Source: Leptodactylus fallax
Taxonomy: Eukaryota; Chordata; Amphibia; Anura; Leptodactylidae
Length of the DNA: 64,000 nucleotides
Assembly (NCBI GenBank): GCA_947044405.1
Contig: CAMRHE010001080.1
Span: forward strand, 1-64,000
Direction: 5' to 3'
This document shows positions 12,391 through 24,263 of this stretch, piece by piece. The notes under the pieces are model-generated. The model did not search any database, was not told where the DNA came from, and worked only from the letters and a program-made list of their open reading frames with translations. The first letter of the stretch is position 1, and each line of letters opens with the position of its first letter. The translations under genes and the position numbers were made by a program.

Positions 12391-14386
12391 CCATGGCTGG
12401 TCAGCTTTGGGGTCCATGACTCGAGACTCCCCACTGATTAAACCCATTCATCTGCATGCAGAGCATCGACATTCCACTGCAGGGGGACTGGGGGAGTGGG
12501 GGTGCAGAAAATGAAGAAGAATCCGAGCAGTATGAGCCATGTGAACATACCCTTAGAGAGGGGAGGATGTGCAGTTGAACTTGGGAGGGTCTTGTGATCT
12601 ACTTGGTTTGTAATGGTGATAGAACCATGGCGGATCACAGACAAAATACTCAACGTTTCAAAACATGTCATCAGCTGCATAGTTCTCAGTCCAATGGTCT
12701 CAAATGCAGTTCTGCAGATTGTAAAGTCACACAACTACAGTCACCCCAAAAATAATTTTAAAAAATCATGTCTCTAGCCACACTCAGTAAACACCCAATT
12801 GTGTCCAGAGTGACAATGTTGTCAACTATGCACAAGGAACGATTTATAGCTGGGGCGCTTCTCATCTTAGCATACATACTCAACCTCCCATCATACGTGC
12901 TTGTATGGCCGCCATGGCATGACAGCTTTGTTAGTCAGCTATAACTTATAGGTTGTGCAACAACAATTGTAAATTAACATTTAACATTCATCACCAACAT
13001 TACTTTCACACTGTATCAGGCTATACACAATAGGCAAGGAATGAAGAATCTCTGAAAGGTGATATGACCCAATAGGACACAGGACACCATTTACTATACC
13101 CAAACCCTTCCAAAACATGTTGGAATATAAGATACCCAGATACATTCTGTGTGACAGCAAGGTTACTAAAACCTCTCTGGGGAGAGACAGTCACATTACT
13201 TAAAGGGAACAATCAGTGCTATTTGGTACACTAAACTTCCCGAAGTTCCTTAAGTACCAGAGATTTAGTGTCCCAAATACCCAACTCTAACACTGTCAGT
13301 GAGAAAAAAAAATAAACCTTTATACTTACCTAGAGATGGGTCATCAGCCTCATTGCGGGGGTTTGGGTCCCCAGTGTTCCTGACCTTTAACCTGCATGTC
13401 AGTGCGTCAGCCAATCAGTGAATAGCAATAGTCTGTTCATGCGGAGCAACAGCATCCAGTCACTGACCGGCTGACATACTCACATGTAGACAGAAGGAAA
13501 ACAAAGACCAGGGTAGTCAAAGAGAGACTCTCTGCTTGATGCCTGACCAAACAGAGCGGTGAGTGTATAGTGTATATTATTTTAGGCCTCAGTAAGGGGT
13601 AATAAAAGGACTTGGAACACCCCTTTAAACTCCCCACATTTCAGAAGTAATAAACTCCCCTAATATTATATACATTTCTGAGAAAATGATTCCTACTAGC
13701 AATATTCAAAGTTCTAGAAGTCTGGGATGCCTGACCGCCAAGCAGGTTCTGTAAGACCCTATAAATACAATAGAGATCACAGCCCCTAGCACAAACATTG
13801 GCCACTTACCACATGATGAGTACTCAGGTGATATAATATGCTTTATTTCCTGATTTATTTGTTCCCTGGTTTAGTTATACATCTGTTCATTTACACACAT
13901 TATGTCATTTACTACTTGATGTTCATGATCCTGCTTGTGCTTATGTGACTAAACAATTGCAATTGATCCTGTGTATTTCTTGCTCTATATAAGTACTTGG
14001 ATATACATTTGCAGTATCAGACTTGAGTTCCAAAATATTCTGGGGCTCCACAGTCCAGCAGCCTCTACAAAACAGACCACAAGCATTACAGTAGAGCCTG
14101 AGCCATTGGGAAGAGCCTTACTGGTACTCAGAAACTTCAATTATTGTGGAAATCCACACCAGAGTGGGGCTCACATCTAGACAACAATCTATCACCATGT
14201 AAGTGCCTCTGAGAGTCAGGGAGAGTCCTTCCTTCTACCAACACAGAATCCCCAGTGAGAACTGGGTGCACCATTTAGTTGTAACTACCAGTTAGAAAGT
14301 TTTGACTTCCAGCTCCGTAATACAATGACATGCCTGGGGTTGTTACAATAACTTTAGCAACAAATCTGATGCTTGTCAATATAACC
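12391..14386. other. Two kilobases with no gene recognised
   Basis: I find no convincing open frame, RNA gene or element ends here. Short CCTTTAAA-type strings suggest old repeats. Confidence 0.4.
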
Positions 14387-14390
14387 TTAA

Positions 14391-15360
14391 CCCTGCTGTT
14401 CTGTTCGGTTCTACTATACTCATATAATGTTACGGTCATTTTTGACCGGGCCTATTAAAGTCTGGATTTTTAACTAATTTAAGTGTTTTATTTGAATTTC
14501 TTTTGCATTATTATACTGTATGCGAATATGGTTGTTCATAAACAAATGAAAAATGAAATCAAAAACTTAATTTTTATTTTTTTTGTGTCAAAAAATGTTA
14601 CATGGCCTTATTGCATTATTCATGCATATTGCACATTTGCAAAAAAAAAAAAATCTTTATAAAAATGTAAACTATAACTAATAACATCAAACTGTATGTA
14701 AATATATTAAAAAAAAACAAACAAACAAACAAAAAAATAAAAAGTCTAGTTTTTTCTATATAAAATGTGAAATAAGGTTCAAGGTGCTAAATTTACTGTT
14801 TGCATTCGTCACAAGTATAAAAGTATAATTTACATGTCTTTTGCATAAGTACTTTGCTCATTTGCAACATATCACATTTGATTTGTGATTACTTGATGTT
14901 GGACAGAAGGCGCATCGTTTCTGTTTTAGGCTGGTTGCACTGCTGGTGGAGGCCGTGGGTATCGTCGCAGTGTAAAATCATGTCTGGCTTTCTGTCGTCT
15001 CGGTTACTGATTGCATTATCATGGTGCATTGGTGCTCATCAGAATGACCTGTTTGTGTTTTTTGGGAACGTAAGAAACTACTGTTGTATCCACAGTAAAA
15101 TAAAACGTAGAACTATAAATGTCTCTCTTACTGAGGATACCTTGCGGCAGTTCTGGCTTATTTTTTCTAACAGTACCCAGCATGGTCATTTTTCTTTTCA
15201 GCAACATCTGCCCCAGTTGGTGTGATGTAAAAAAATTGTCACATGTAACATTTCGTCCTTTGAGTCCATGTGTCAAATCCAAAACTACTCGCATACCTTG
15301 ATTTTTTTCAGCTCTTTCTCCAGGGTTTTTTCCTATGTATACCTGAGTGATCACTGTAAA
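14391..15360 (-). pseudogene. piggyBac transposase remnant
   Basis: A TTAA at 14387-14390 borders CCCTGCTGTTCTGTTCGG, a piggyBac-style end. On the minus strand 15355-15019 encodes the catalytic-core stretch with VVLDLTHGLKG, TCDNFFTS (one catalytic Asp) and GTVRKNKPELP. A one-base insertion near 15020 shifts the frame. The text then resumes with HHDNAISNRDDRKPDMI. The next part is deleted, and the cysteine-rich tail follows (KQKRCAFCPTS, near 14930-14900, with later C-x-x-C and C-x-x-x-H pairs and an internal stop). The N-terminal half is absent, ending at an A-run and (TA)n where a mariner element sits. Confidence 0.85.
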
Positions 15361-15365
15361 TAAAA

Positions 15366-15427
<62 letters not shown>
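15361..15427. repeat. A-run followed by (TA)n
   Basis: About 22 A residues and then about 22 TA units. The Tc1 element inserted at a TA at its edge. Confidence 0.9.
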
Positions 15428-15430
<3 letters not shown>

Positions 15431-16961
15431 TGCCTTGCGAAAGTATTCGGCCCCCTTAAACTTTTCAACCTTTTGCCACATTTCAGGCTTCAAACATAAA
15501 GATATAAAATTTTAATTTTTTGGTGAAGAATCAACAAGTGGGACACAATTGTGAAGTGGAATGAAATTTATTGGATATTTTAAACTTTTGTAAAAAATAA
15601 AAAACTGAAAAGTGGGGAGTGCCAAATTATTCGGCCCCCTTAAGTTAATACTTTGTAGCACCACCTTTTGCTGCGATTATAGCTGCAAGTCGCTTGGGGT
15701 ATGTCTCTATCAGTTTTGCACATCGAGAGACTGAAATTCTTGCCCATTCTTCCTTGGAAAACAGCTGGAGCTCAGTGAGGTTGGATGGAGAGCGTTTGTG
15801 AACAGCAGTTTTCAGCTCTTTCCACAGATTCTCGATTGGATTCAGGTCTGGACTTTGACTTGGCCATTCTAACACCTGGATACGTTTATTTGTGAACCAT
15901 TCCATTGTAGATTTTGCTTTATGTTTGGGATCATTGTCTTGTTGGAAGATAAATCTCCGTCCCAGTCTCAGGTCTTTTGCAGACTCCAACAGGTTTTCTT
16001 CCAGAATGGTCCTGTATTTGGCTCCATCCATCTTCCCATCAATTTTAACCATCTTCCCTGTCCCTGCTGAAGAAAAGCAGGCCCAAACCATGATGCTGCC
16101 ACCACCATGTTTGACAGTGGGGATGGTGTGTTCAGGGTGATGAGCTGTTCTGCTTTTACGCCAAACATATCGTTTTGCATTTTGGCCAAAAAGTTGGATT
16201 TTGGTTTCATCTGACCAGAGCACCTTCTTCTACATGTTTGGTGTGTCTCCCAGGTGGCTAGTGGCAAACTTTAAATGAGACTTTTTATGGATGTCTTTGA
16301 GAAATGGCTTTCTTCTTGCCACTCTTCCATAAAGGCCAGATTTGTGCAGTGTATGACTGATTGTTGTCCTATGAACATACTCTCCCACCTCAGCTGTAGA
16401 TCTCTGCAGTTCATACAGAGTGATCATGGGCCTCTTGGTTGCATCTCTGATCAGTGTTCTTCTTGTTTGAGATGAAAGTTTAGAAGGACGGCCAGGTCTT
16501 GGTAGATTTGCAATGGTCTGATACTCCTTCCATTTCAATATGATCGCTTGCACAGTGCTCCTTGGGATGTTTAAAGTTTGGGAAATCTTTTTGTATCCAA
16601 ATCTGGCTTTAAACTTCTCCACAACAGTATCACGGACCTGCCTGGTATGTTCCTTGGTCTTCATGATGCTCTCTGCGCTTTAAACAGAACCCTGAGACTA
16701 TCACAGAGCCGGTGCACGGAGACTTGATTATACACAGGTGGATTATATTTATCATCATCATTTGGCACGCCCCACTTTTCAGTTTTTTACTTTTTACAAA
16801 AGTTTAAAATAACCAATAAATTTTGTTCCACTTCACGATTGTGTCCCATTTGTTGTTGATTGTTCACCAAAAAATTAAAATTTTATATCCTTATGTTTGA
16901 AGCCTGAAATGTGGAAAAGGTTGAAAAGTTCAAGGGGGCCGAATACTTTCGCAAGGCACTG
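15428..16961 (-). mobile_element. Tc1/mariner element, near full length
   Basis: The ends are inverted copies of CAGTGCCTTGCGAAAGTATT, flanked by TA on both sides. The inverted repeats extend inward past 150 bases with few mismatches. At 1534 bp it has the normal size of a Tc1 element. It encodes one transposase on the minus strand. Confidence 0.95.
15645..16664 (-). pseudogene. Tc1 transposase, single in-frame stop
   Basis: The protein cuts and pastes the element. The frame covers 1020 bases, about 340 codons, the usual Tc1 length. Residues 1-120 hold the paired-type helix-turn-helix region, with SRTVQAI-like text (PRSTVQAI) and a GRP basic hook (RPGRPSK). The DDE core shows WSDETKI, QQDNDPKHK and NPIENLW, that is D, D and E with DD34E-type spacing. 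A TAG at 16230-16232 breaks the frame just before the first catalytic Asp; both halves share the same frame, so one base change explains it. Everything else is intact, so this is a recently lost copy or a sequencing difference. Confidence 0.93.
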
Positions 16962-16963
16962 TA

Positions 16964-17195
16964 TATACTTAGTTAGAATAGCTTTTCTTCAAAGTTGTAT
17001 ACATGTGAAAATTCTACCACAAAAAACTTCAACTCATCCCAGAAAAAATAATCCCTCACACAGCTGTGTTGATTAAGAAATAACAAGTTACAGTATGTGG
17101 CAACACAAAAAACTAATTCTTTTCCTTGAAAAAAGTTGTTTTTACTATGCAAAAGTAGTAAAATGTAAAATACCTACTCAAACTGTATTTGGTAT
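16964..17195. other. AT-rich flank between two transposons
   Basis: No gene. Similar AT-rich repeat sequence continues on the far side of the next element after 24264. Confidence 0.4.
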
Positions 17196-18087
17196 ATCAC
17201 AATTATAGATGAGCGAATTTCTCAAAAGTTCGATTCGCCAGTTCGATTCGAAGTTCAAAAAATAATTAGCTTCGATCCGAATTACTTTGCGGTAAATATC
17301 ACTAAAAAACATCTATTTTGTAGCTGCAGAGATCCTGTATAGGTGTGTAGAACACTGTGCCTTGTAGTAATACGCATAGGGAGCCTACTGTGGTAGTCAA
17401 ACAATACTGTGAGTCAGTATGACACGCACATGACAGGCAAAACTGATCATCTAGCTCAAGTGTGAACCCAGCCTTACAGGTCCATGCTAGTGCCAGGTAG
17501 AAAGAACCGTGCAGACACCCAACATCCTACTGTAGAGTGAAAGAGCGCACTCCTTTTACACCGTCGTCTGTCGATTCCACATATAGGTCTACAGAGTGGC
17601 AAGGTCACATAATGTGGAGTTGGCAGCAGCGTCATTAAACCACAGAGTGGCAAGGCGACATAATGTGGAGGTGGCAGCAGCATGAGGACGCCATACAGTG
17701 ACCCAGTGGCAGCGGCATGAGGAGGCCATACAGTGACCCAGTGGCAGAAGCATGAGGACGCCATACAGTGACCCAGTGGCAGCGGCGTGAGGAGGCCATA
17801 CAGTGACCCAGTGGAAAAGGCATGAGGAGGGCATAAAGTGACCCAGTGGCTGCAGCATGAGGAGGCCATACAGAGACCCAGTAGAAAAGGCATGAGAAGG
17901 CCATACAGTGACCCAGTGGCAGCAACATGAGGAGGACGCAGAGTGACCCAGTGGAAATGGCATGAGGAGGCCATAGAGTGACCAAGTGGCAGCAACATGA
18001 GGAGGCCATACAGTGACCCGGTGGCAACAGTATGAGGAGGCCATACAGTGATCCAGTGGCTGCGGCACGAAGAGGATATACAGTGAC

Positions 18088-18315
18088 CCAGTTCCTCCCC
18101 TGTGTCACTTTGTTTGCCCAGGCAAACGAGGTGTAGAACATTGTGACATTGCTGTGCCCTGCACATGTGGTATGATGGAGGAGCACTGTGAATTGTCCCT
18201 GCAGTGGAGGCTAAGGAAAAAGTGGAGGATGAGGTGGACATTGTTGCAGGACCAACGGTGTCAGAACGTGGAGGCGGAAGCCAAGTTGCTGGTGACAATG
18301 TGAAGTTGGCAACAG
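18088..18315 (-). repeat. Transposase-segment copy in the minisatellite, 1
   Basis: This 228-bp stretch, starting GTTCCTCCCCTGTGT, matches 21332-21540 of the element's own transposase gene in the same orientation, apart from extra sequence and scattered changes. It sits between minisatellite blocks. Confidence 0.8.
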
Positions 18316-18857
18316 CATGAGGAGGGCATACAGTGACCCAGTGGCTGTGGCATGAGGAGGCCATACAGTGACCCGGTGGCAGTGGCATGAGGAGGGCATA
18401 CAGTGACTCAGTGGAAATAGCTTGAGGAAGGCATATGGTGACCCAGTGGCAGCGGCATGAGGAGGCCATACAGTAGCCCAGTGGCAGTGGCATGAGGAGG
18501 GCATACAGTGACCAAGTGGCAGCAACATGAGGAGGCCATACAGTGACCAAGTGGCAGCAACATGAGGAGGCCATACAGTGACCAAGTGGCAGCAACATGA
18601 GGAGGCCATACAGTGACCCAGTGAAAGCGGCATGAGGAGGCCATACAGTGACCCAGTGGCAGCAGCATGAGGAGGACATACAGTGACCCAGTGGCAGCAG
18701 CATGAGGACTACACAGAGTGACCCAGTGGAAGCGGCATGAGGAGGCCATACAGTGACCCAGTGACATTGTGGAGGTGTCAGCAGCCTTAGGAGGCCATAC
18801 AGTGATCCAGTGTCAGAGTGACCCAGCGGAAGCAGCGTGAGGAGGACATACAGTAAC

Positions 18858-19110
18858 CCAGTTCCTCTCCTATGTGACTTTGTTTGCCCAGGCAAACGAG
18901 GTGTAGAACAGCGTGACACCGCTGTGCCCTGCACATGTGGTATGCTGGAGGAGCACTATGAATTGTCCCTGCAGTGGAAGCTGAGGAAACAGTGGAGGAT
19001 GAGGCGGAATTTGTTGCAGGACCAACGGCGTGAGAATGCGGAGGCGGAAGCGGTGTCACCTGACCAAGTTGCTGGTGACAAGCTGACAATGTGAAGTTGG
19101 CAACAGCACT
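18858..19110 (-). repeat. Transposase-segment copy in the minisatellite, 2
   Basis: A second copy of the same segment, starting AGTTCCTCTCCTATGTGAC, about 770 bp further on. It is closer to copy 1 than to the gene, which suggests the array plus segment was duplicated as a block. Confidence 0.8.
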
Positions 19111-19796
19111 GCCATACAGTGACCTGGTGGCAGCGGCATGAGGAGGGCATTCAGTGACCCAGTGGCAGCGGCATGAGGAGTACACAGAGTGACCCAGTGA
19201 AAGTGGCATGAGGTGGCCATACAATGACCCGGTGGCAGCAGCATGAGGAGGGCATACAGTCATACAGTGACCCAGTGGAAGTGGAATGAGGAGGCCATAC
19301 AGTGACCCAGTGACATTGTGGAGTGTGAGCAGCCTTCGTAGGCCATACAGTGACCTGGTAAGAGAGTGTGGAGGTGTCAGCAGCCTTAGTAGGCCATACA
19401 GTGACCTGGTAGGAGAGTGTGGAGGTGTCAGCAGCCTTAGTAGGCCATACAGTGACCCAGTAGCAGAGTGAGGAGGTGGCATCAGTGTGAGGAGGCCATA
19501 CAGTCATCCAGTGGCAGAGGCAGAGGTGGCAGCAGCGTGAGTAGGCCACTGAATGGCAAGGTGATATAATGTGTAGGTAGCAACAGCGTTAGGAGGCCAT
19601 ACAGTGACCCAGTGACAGAGTGAGGAGGTGGCAGCAGCATGAGGAGGCCATACAGTCACCCAGTCGCAGAGTGCGGAGATGGCAGCAGAGTGAGTAGGCC
19701 ACAGAATGTCAAGGTGATATAATGTGTAGGTAGCAACAACCTTAGGAGGCCATACAGTGAACCAGTGGCAGAGTGTGGTGAGGCAGCATGGATCAT

Positions 19797-22700
19797 TTAA
19801 TCTGCTGCTTCAGGCATTGGTGGGTGGAAGTCCTGGCTGAGCCATGCCTGATTCATCTTCACAAAGGTCAGTCTCTCCAAATTTTGGGTGGACAGGCGAG
19901 TACTCCTTGGGGTAACTATGGCCCCACTAAACACCTGCTCTGATGCCACACTACTGGCCGGGCAGGACAGCTTTTCCAGGGCAAACTCGGCCAGTTGTGG
20001 CCACAAACCCAGTTTGGCTGCCCAGTAGTCCAGCGAATTTTCGATGACGTGTGGCAGGGTGCACTCTTAAATATGCCTACACCTGCTGGTTCAACTTCTG
20101 CTCTGTGTCTAGCTGCTGATGAGCAGCTTTTTCATTATGCGGCTGAAGAAAGCTGCTCATCAGCGACTCTAGGATCAGGCTACTGCTGATGGAGCCGATA
20201 CTGCTCCTGCCACCCCCACCCCCTCCCACAGCTGCCATTCCAGTACAAGTTGAGCGCTCAGGGCCCCCCCCGGCCGGAGATGCGAGAGGATGGACGATGG
20301 CGCAGATAGGCAGCGGCCAACTTGTTACATAGCATGTTTCTATAGTAGTTCAGTTTGTCCTGCCTCTCAGCGGGTGTTAAAAACGCCCCCATTTTTCCCC
20401 GGGTCTAACATGGTGGAGAGCCAGTAGTCATCCCTCTGCTGAATGGTGACAATTCTGCTGTCACTGCGCAAGGAAGTCAGCATGCATCGGGCCATTTCCG
20501 CAAGTGACTCCGAGGAACTCCCTGCATCCATCTCCACTGCATACTGCCGCGGTGTGTCTGGGTCATCTGCCTCATCCTCCTCATCTCCCTCTGACTGTTC
20601 TCATTGCTCTTGCTCCTCCTCTCCACCCGTTTGACTACACATTGTTTGTGCTCCAATGTCCTCCTCATCCTCCTCCTACTCCTCCAGTTCAGCCCCCACA
20701 GGGCTCATGTGGCCTTGAGATGTAGACACCACATCTCCAGTCCCCTGACGAGCCAGACTGATAAGCATCTTTTCCAGGATGTGAATCAGTGGAATGAAGT
20801 TGTTCATCCCGTAGTCCTGGCGACTGACTAACAAAGTGTCCTCCTCAAAGGGAACTACCAAAGGGCAGGTGTCACGCATGAGCTGCCACTGGCTAAACTT
20901 AAAGTTACACAGTGGAGTACCTCTGTCTGCTTGGATCATCAAGAAATCGTTTATGACTTTTCTGTGTTCATATACAGTAGTCGATCCAACATATGGAGGG
21001 TTGAATTCCACGGGTGGAAACATCGCATATCAGCCTATGTTGTGGGAGGCCATTCTGCGGCCGCAGCTCAAGGAGGGTGTGCTTGGCAGTGTACGAGTGG
21101 CTGAAGTGCATGCAAAGTTTCCTTGACATTTTTAGGATGTCTTGCAGATGGGTGGAACACTTAAGGAAACGCTTGACAACCAGATTGAACACGTGCACCA
21201 TGCAGAGTGCATGGCTCAGCCCTCCTTGACGCAGGGCCGACACCATGTTCTTCTCATTGTCGGTCACCATTGTTCCGATTTTAAGTTTTCTTGGAGAAAG
21301 CCAGGATTCGATTTCTTGATTGAGGACATGGAGCAGTTCCTCCCCTGTGTGACTTTGTTCGCCCAGGCAAAAGAGGTGTAGAACAGCGTGACATGTGGTA
21401 TTGGAAATTGTTCCTGTAGTGGAGGCTGAGGAGACAGTGGAGGATGAGGCGAACATTGTTGCAGGACCAATGGCGTGAGAACATGGAGGCAAACACTGCG
21501 TCACCTGTCCAAGTTGCTGGTGTGTCTGGGCAGGCACCACATTAACCCAGTGGGCCGTAAATGATATATATTGTCCTTGACCGTAGTTACAGCTCCACAC
21601 GTCAGCTCTGCCTTGCACTTTGGCAGACACCAACAGGCTCAAGGACTGGCCCACCTTCTCTTCTAAACATTTGTGCAGGGCTGGAACTGCCTTCTTGGCA
21701 AAGAAATGATGGCTTGGGACTCTCCACCTTGGCTTGGCGCAAGCCATCAGTTCTCTGAAAGGTGCAGAGTCCACCAAGTGGAAAGGGAGTGACTGCAGCA
21801 CCAGCAACTTGGACAGGAGCATGTTCAGCTTCTGCACTGTTGGATGATTGCACGCATACTGTTGTCTCTTAGATATAGATTCTGTGATCGATTGCTGATG
21901 CAATGACTGACTAGGAGGAGGAGCAGGAGCATCATGACTAGCAGATGATGGGAAGGACACACAGCTTCCTTCAGCTGAGGTGGTGTAGCCTTGACTGCCT
22001 GAAATAGGGTGCATGCCACTGGGTGATGCAGCAGTTGCTGCGGCAGGCTGGACCACCACATTGGAGCCACGGCTTTCCCAGACCACTTTATGATGACGCT
22101 GCATATGTTGACGCAGGGCTGTGGTGCCAACATTGGCACCCTGGCCACGCTTCATCTTCTGCCCACAGATTGAACATATAGCCATGTTCACCTCCCCCGG
22201 CAGCTCTACAAAAAACTGCCACACTGCCGAGAAGGTGATTTTACCCCCAACACTCCGCAATAACTGACTGCTACCGCCACTGCCTCCGTGAACCACTGCA
22301 CCACTGTTTACTAGGCAGGTAGGCTGCTGCGAAGCGGGTGGTTATAGCTCGGGCATATTTAGCTCCCGACCTCATACTGCTGCCACCCTGCTGAATCCCC
22401 CGCTGCCTCATGCGCAAGCTGCAACCCTCTTCTCCTGATGACGATGAGGCCCCTTCGCCACCCGGCTCCCAATTACAATCGGCTACATCGTCATCCACTA
22501 CTGTCTGCAGGTCACTGATGTCCTCCTCAACACCAGCTCCCATGCCACTCTCCTCATCGCTACTTGCTAGCCTACCACAGGAAGCGGCGGCTGTCTCCTC
22601 CACATCTTGGCTGAGCAGTAGCTGCTGACTGTCTTCTAGTACCTCCTCACTGTACAGTGGATCTGAGCCCACAGCATAGAGTAGTTCTCTAGCTGAGGGA

Positions 22701-23032
22701 ACAGAAAAGGACAGAGGCAGGTTGAGGACAGGTGAGGGCACAGGGCCCGCTGCCAGGCCATGCCAACTAAGGGTTGTGTCTGATGAACCCACCGACTCTT
22801 GGCTGGGGGTGTCTCATGTGACTTGGGATGAATTGGATGACCGAGTCAACCAATCTACAACCGTTGGGATGCTGGTCAAGACACGACCACTACTTGACAC
22901 TGGGAGCTCAGGCCTCTGTAACTGACCCCTGCTGCCCTGCCCCCTTACTCTGCTGCGACTTGTGCCTGCACCAGAAACATTTAGGCCTGCGGCCCTCCCC
23001 TGTGCATGGCCTCTCGCTTCTCTGTCTGACAT
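19797..23032 (-). pseudogene. hAT transposase with BED finger and hATC domain
   Basis: The protein would bind the element ends and move it. From the Met at about 23032 (MSDREARGHAQG) an N-terminal stretch meets an in-frame TGA at 22814-22816 and continues as an acidic, Ser-rich region to about 22300, where the frame shifts. The 442-codon frame 22296-20968 holds the BED finger (CSICGQ ... QHMQRHH), RADVWS, SFTAHWV, then TDNEKNMVSAL and CMVHVFNLVV, the hAT catalytic-core motifs. After another shift, 21023-20676 has PFEEDTLLVS. The frame near 20500-20380 has RDDYWLSTMLDP. The hATC dimerisation part is 20006-19797 (SSVASEQVFSGAI). At least three frame breaks and one stop make it inactive as read. 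The BED-core gap at 21500-21350 is the segment copied into the minisatellite. Confidence 0.9.
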
Positions 23033-23483
23033 ACTGTTCGATGAAAAAAACTTAATTGTAAAGGGCAAAAAGGCCTGTTATTTTCTACTTTGAAAAGAAC
23101 GACAAATATGCCCCTTATTTCTTCAGCCACTAATGAACACCAATAAAAAAAGGCGTGATAAAGGCAGAGATTTGTAGCTCAGAATTATTTAATTATTGAC
23201 AATACTATTTATAAATGACCATCAACTTTATACTGGTAACAAAATGCTGAATATGATCCTTTTTATGTGTTTTGACACTAATAAACACCTTTAAATAAGT
23301 GATAACCGCTAAGAATTATTGAATTATTGAATTTTTATTGACAATACTGTTTTTAAATATTGCCTGCAACTTTATACTGGTAACAAAAAGCAAATATGGT
23401 CGTTATGTCTTTCCCCACGTTAAAGGTCTTTATTACAGATAAGTGCAGATATTATTGGATGATAATTCAGTTTTCTTTGGCAC

Positions 23484-23692
23484 AATAGTACTGAATAATG
23501 TTATGCCTTGTAAGAACAGTGAATAAACCCCTTATAATAAATGCCTTTAAAAAGGCTTTTTTACAGATAAGTGCAGATATGGCTTTTGCATAATAGTACT
23601 GAATAATGTTATGCCTTGTAAGAACAGTGAAAAAGCCCCTTATATTAAACGCCTTTAAAAAGGCTTTTTTTTACAGATATGTGCAGATATTA
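23484..23692. repeat. 108-bp tandem duplication in the hAT end
   Basis: AATAGTACTGAATAATG occurs at 23484 and 23592 and each copy runs on through GCCTTTAAAAAGGCTTTTTT. The two copies are nearly identical, so this is a recent duplication in the AT-rich end of the hAT. Confidence 0.8.
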
Positions 23693-24263
23693 GTGTATGA
23701 TATTTCACTTTTTTTTGCTGTACTGCACTACAAAAGGCTTGTTGTGTTCCACATTGAAAACACAGGTATGAGTAGTGAGCATCAGTATAATGGCAGTGAG
23801 TGCTACAATGTGAATTATGCTGCAAATTCTTGCTGTAAATCAGCCTGCAACCACTCCAAATTATTCTCTCAATTCCTCCCTATGCTTTCCCTACAGTTCT
23901 AAGGCTCAGCCTCTTTCCCTGAACTTCTATATGTTTTCTATCTATCTTTTTTACCGATGTCTGTCCCTACAGTAAGAGCGATGTGGAATGACTGTACCTA
24001 AAATGGTTGAGGGTTTTTATAGGGCTGTGACATCACAGGTCCTGCTGGCTGCTGATTAGCTGCACACTTGGCATTGTGGGTGATCCCGCACTCCCAGAGT
24101 CCTTCCCTCTTGTCCTAAAATGTGCGGCGGCCATTTTATAAAAAAATGCGATTTGATGCATCGAAGCGAGAGGTAATCCGGAATCGTGGTGAATCGAAGA
24201 TTTCCTGAAATTCGGATCAAATTCCACTTCTGCAGAATCGATTCGCTCATCTCTAATCACAAT

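Larger units (their letters stand above)
17590..19790. repeat. 35-bp minisatellite inside the hAT element
   Basis: The unit is about CAGTGACCCAGTGGCAGC plus GGCATGAGGAGGCCATA, repeated with variants across 2.2 kb; successive CAGTG starts at 17696 and 17731 give the 35-bp period. Because 35 is not a multiple of three and the unit lacks stops on the minus strand, all three minus frames stay open for long stretches. The long frames here, up to 486 codons, are therefore by-products of the repeat. Two copies of a transposase segment interrupt the array. Confidence 0.9.
17204..24255 (-). mobile_element. hAT transposon, once autonomous, perfect 8-bp TSD
   Basis: The octamer ATCACAAT flanks it exactly (17196-17203 and 24256-24263). 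Ends are TATAGATGAGCGAAT and, inverted, TAGAGATGAGCGAAT. The 7052-bp body encodes a BED-finger hAT transposase on the minus strand and has a long 35-bp minisatellite in its 3' third. Subterminal copies of TCGATTCG/CGATTC occur at both ends. The perfect duplication and the readable transposase suggest a fairly recent insertion. Confidence 0.92.

Noticed and set aside
12651..12674. A second hammerhead-like string (CTGATGA ... GAAAC on the minus strand)
   Set aside because: It has no stem II pairing and no stem I complement, so only the two core words are there.
15308..15493. Short frames with Ile-Tyr repeats
   Set aside because: Translation of (TA)n and an A-run.
17474..18934. A 486-codon minus-strand open frame
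   Set aside because: It is the 35-bp minisatellite read through; the other two minus frames are just as open and no domain is visible.
22410..22628. A Ser/Pro-rich plus-strand frame
   Set aside because: It is antisense to the acidic region of the hAT transposase.
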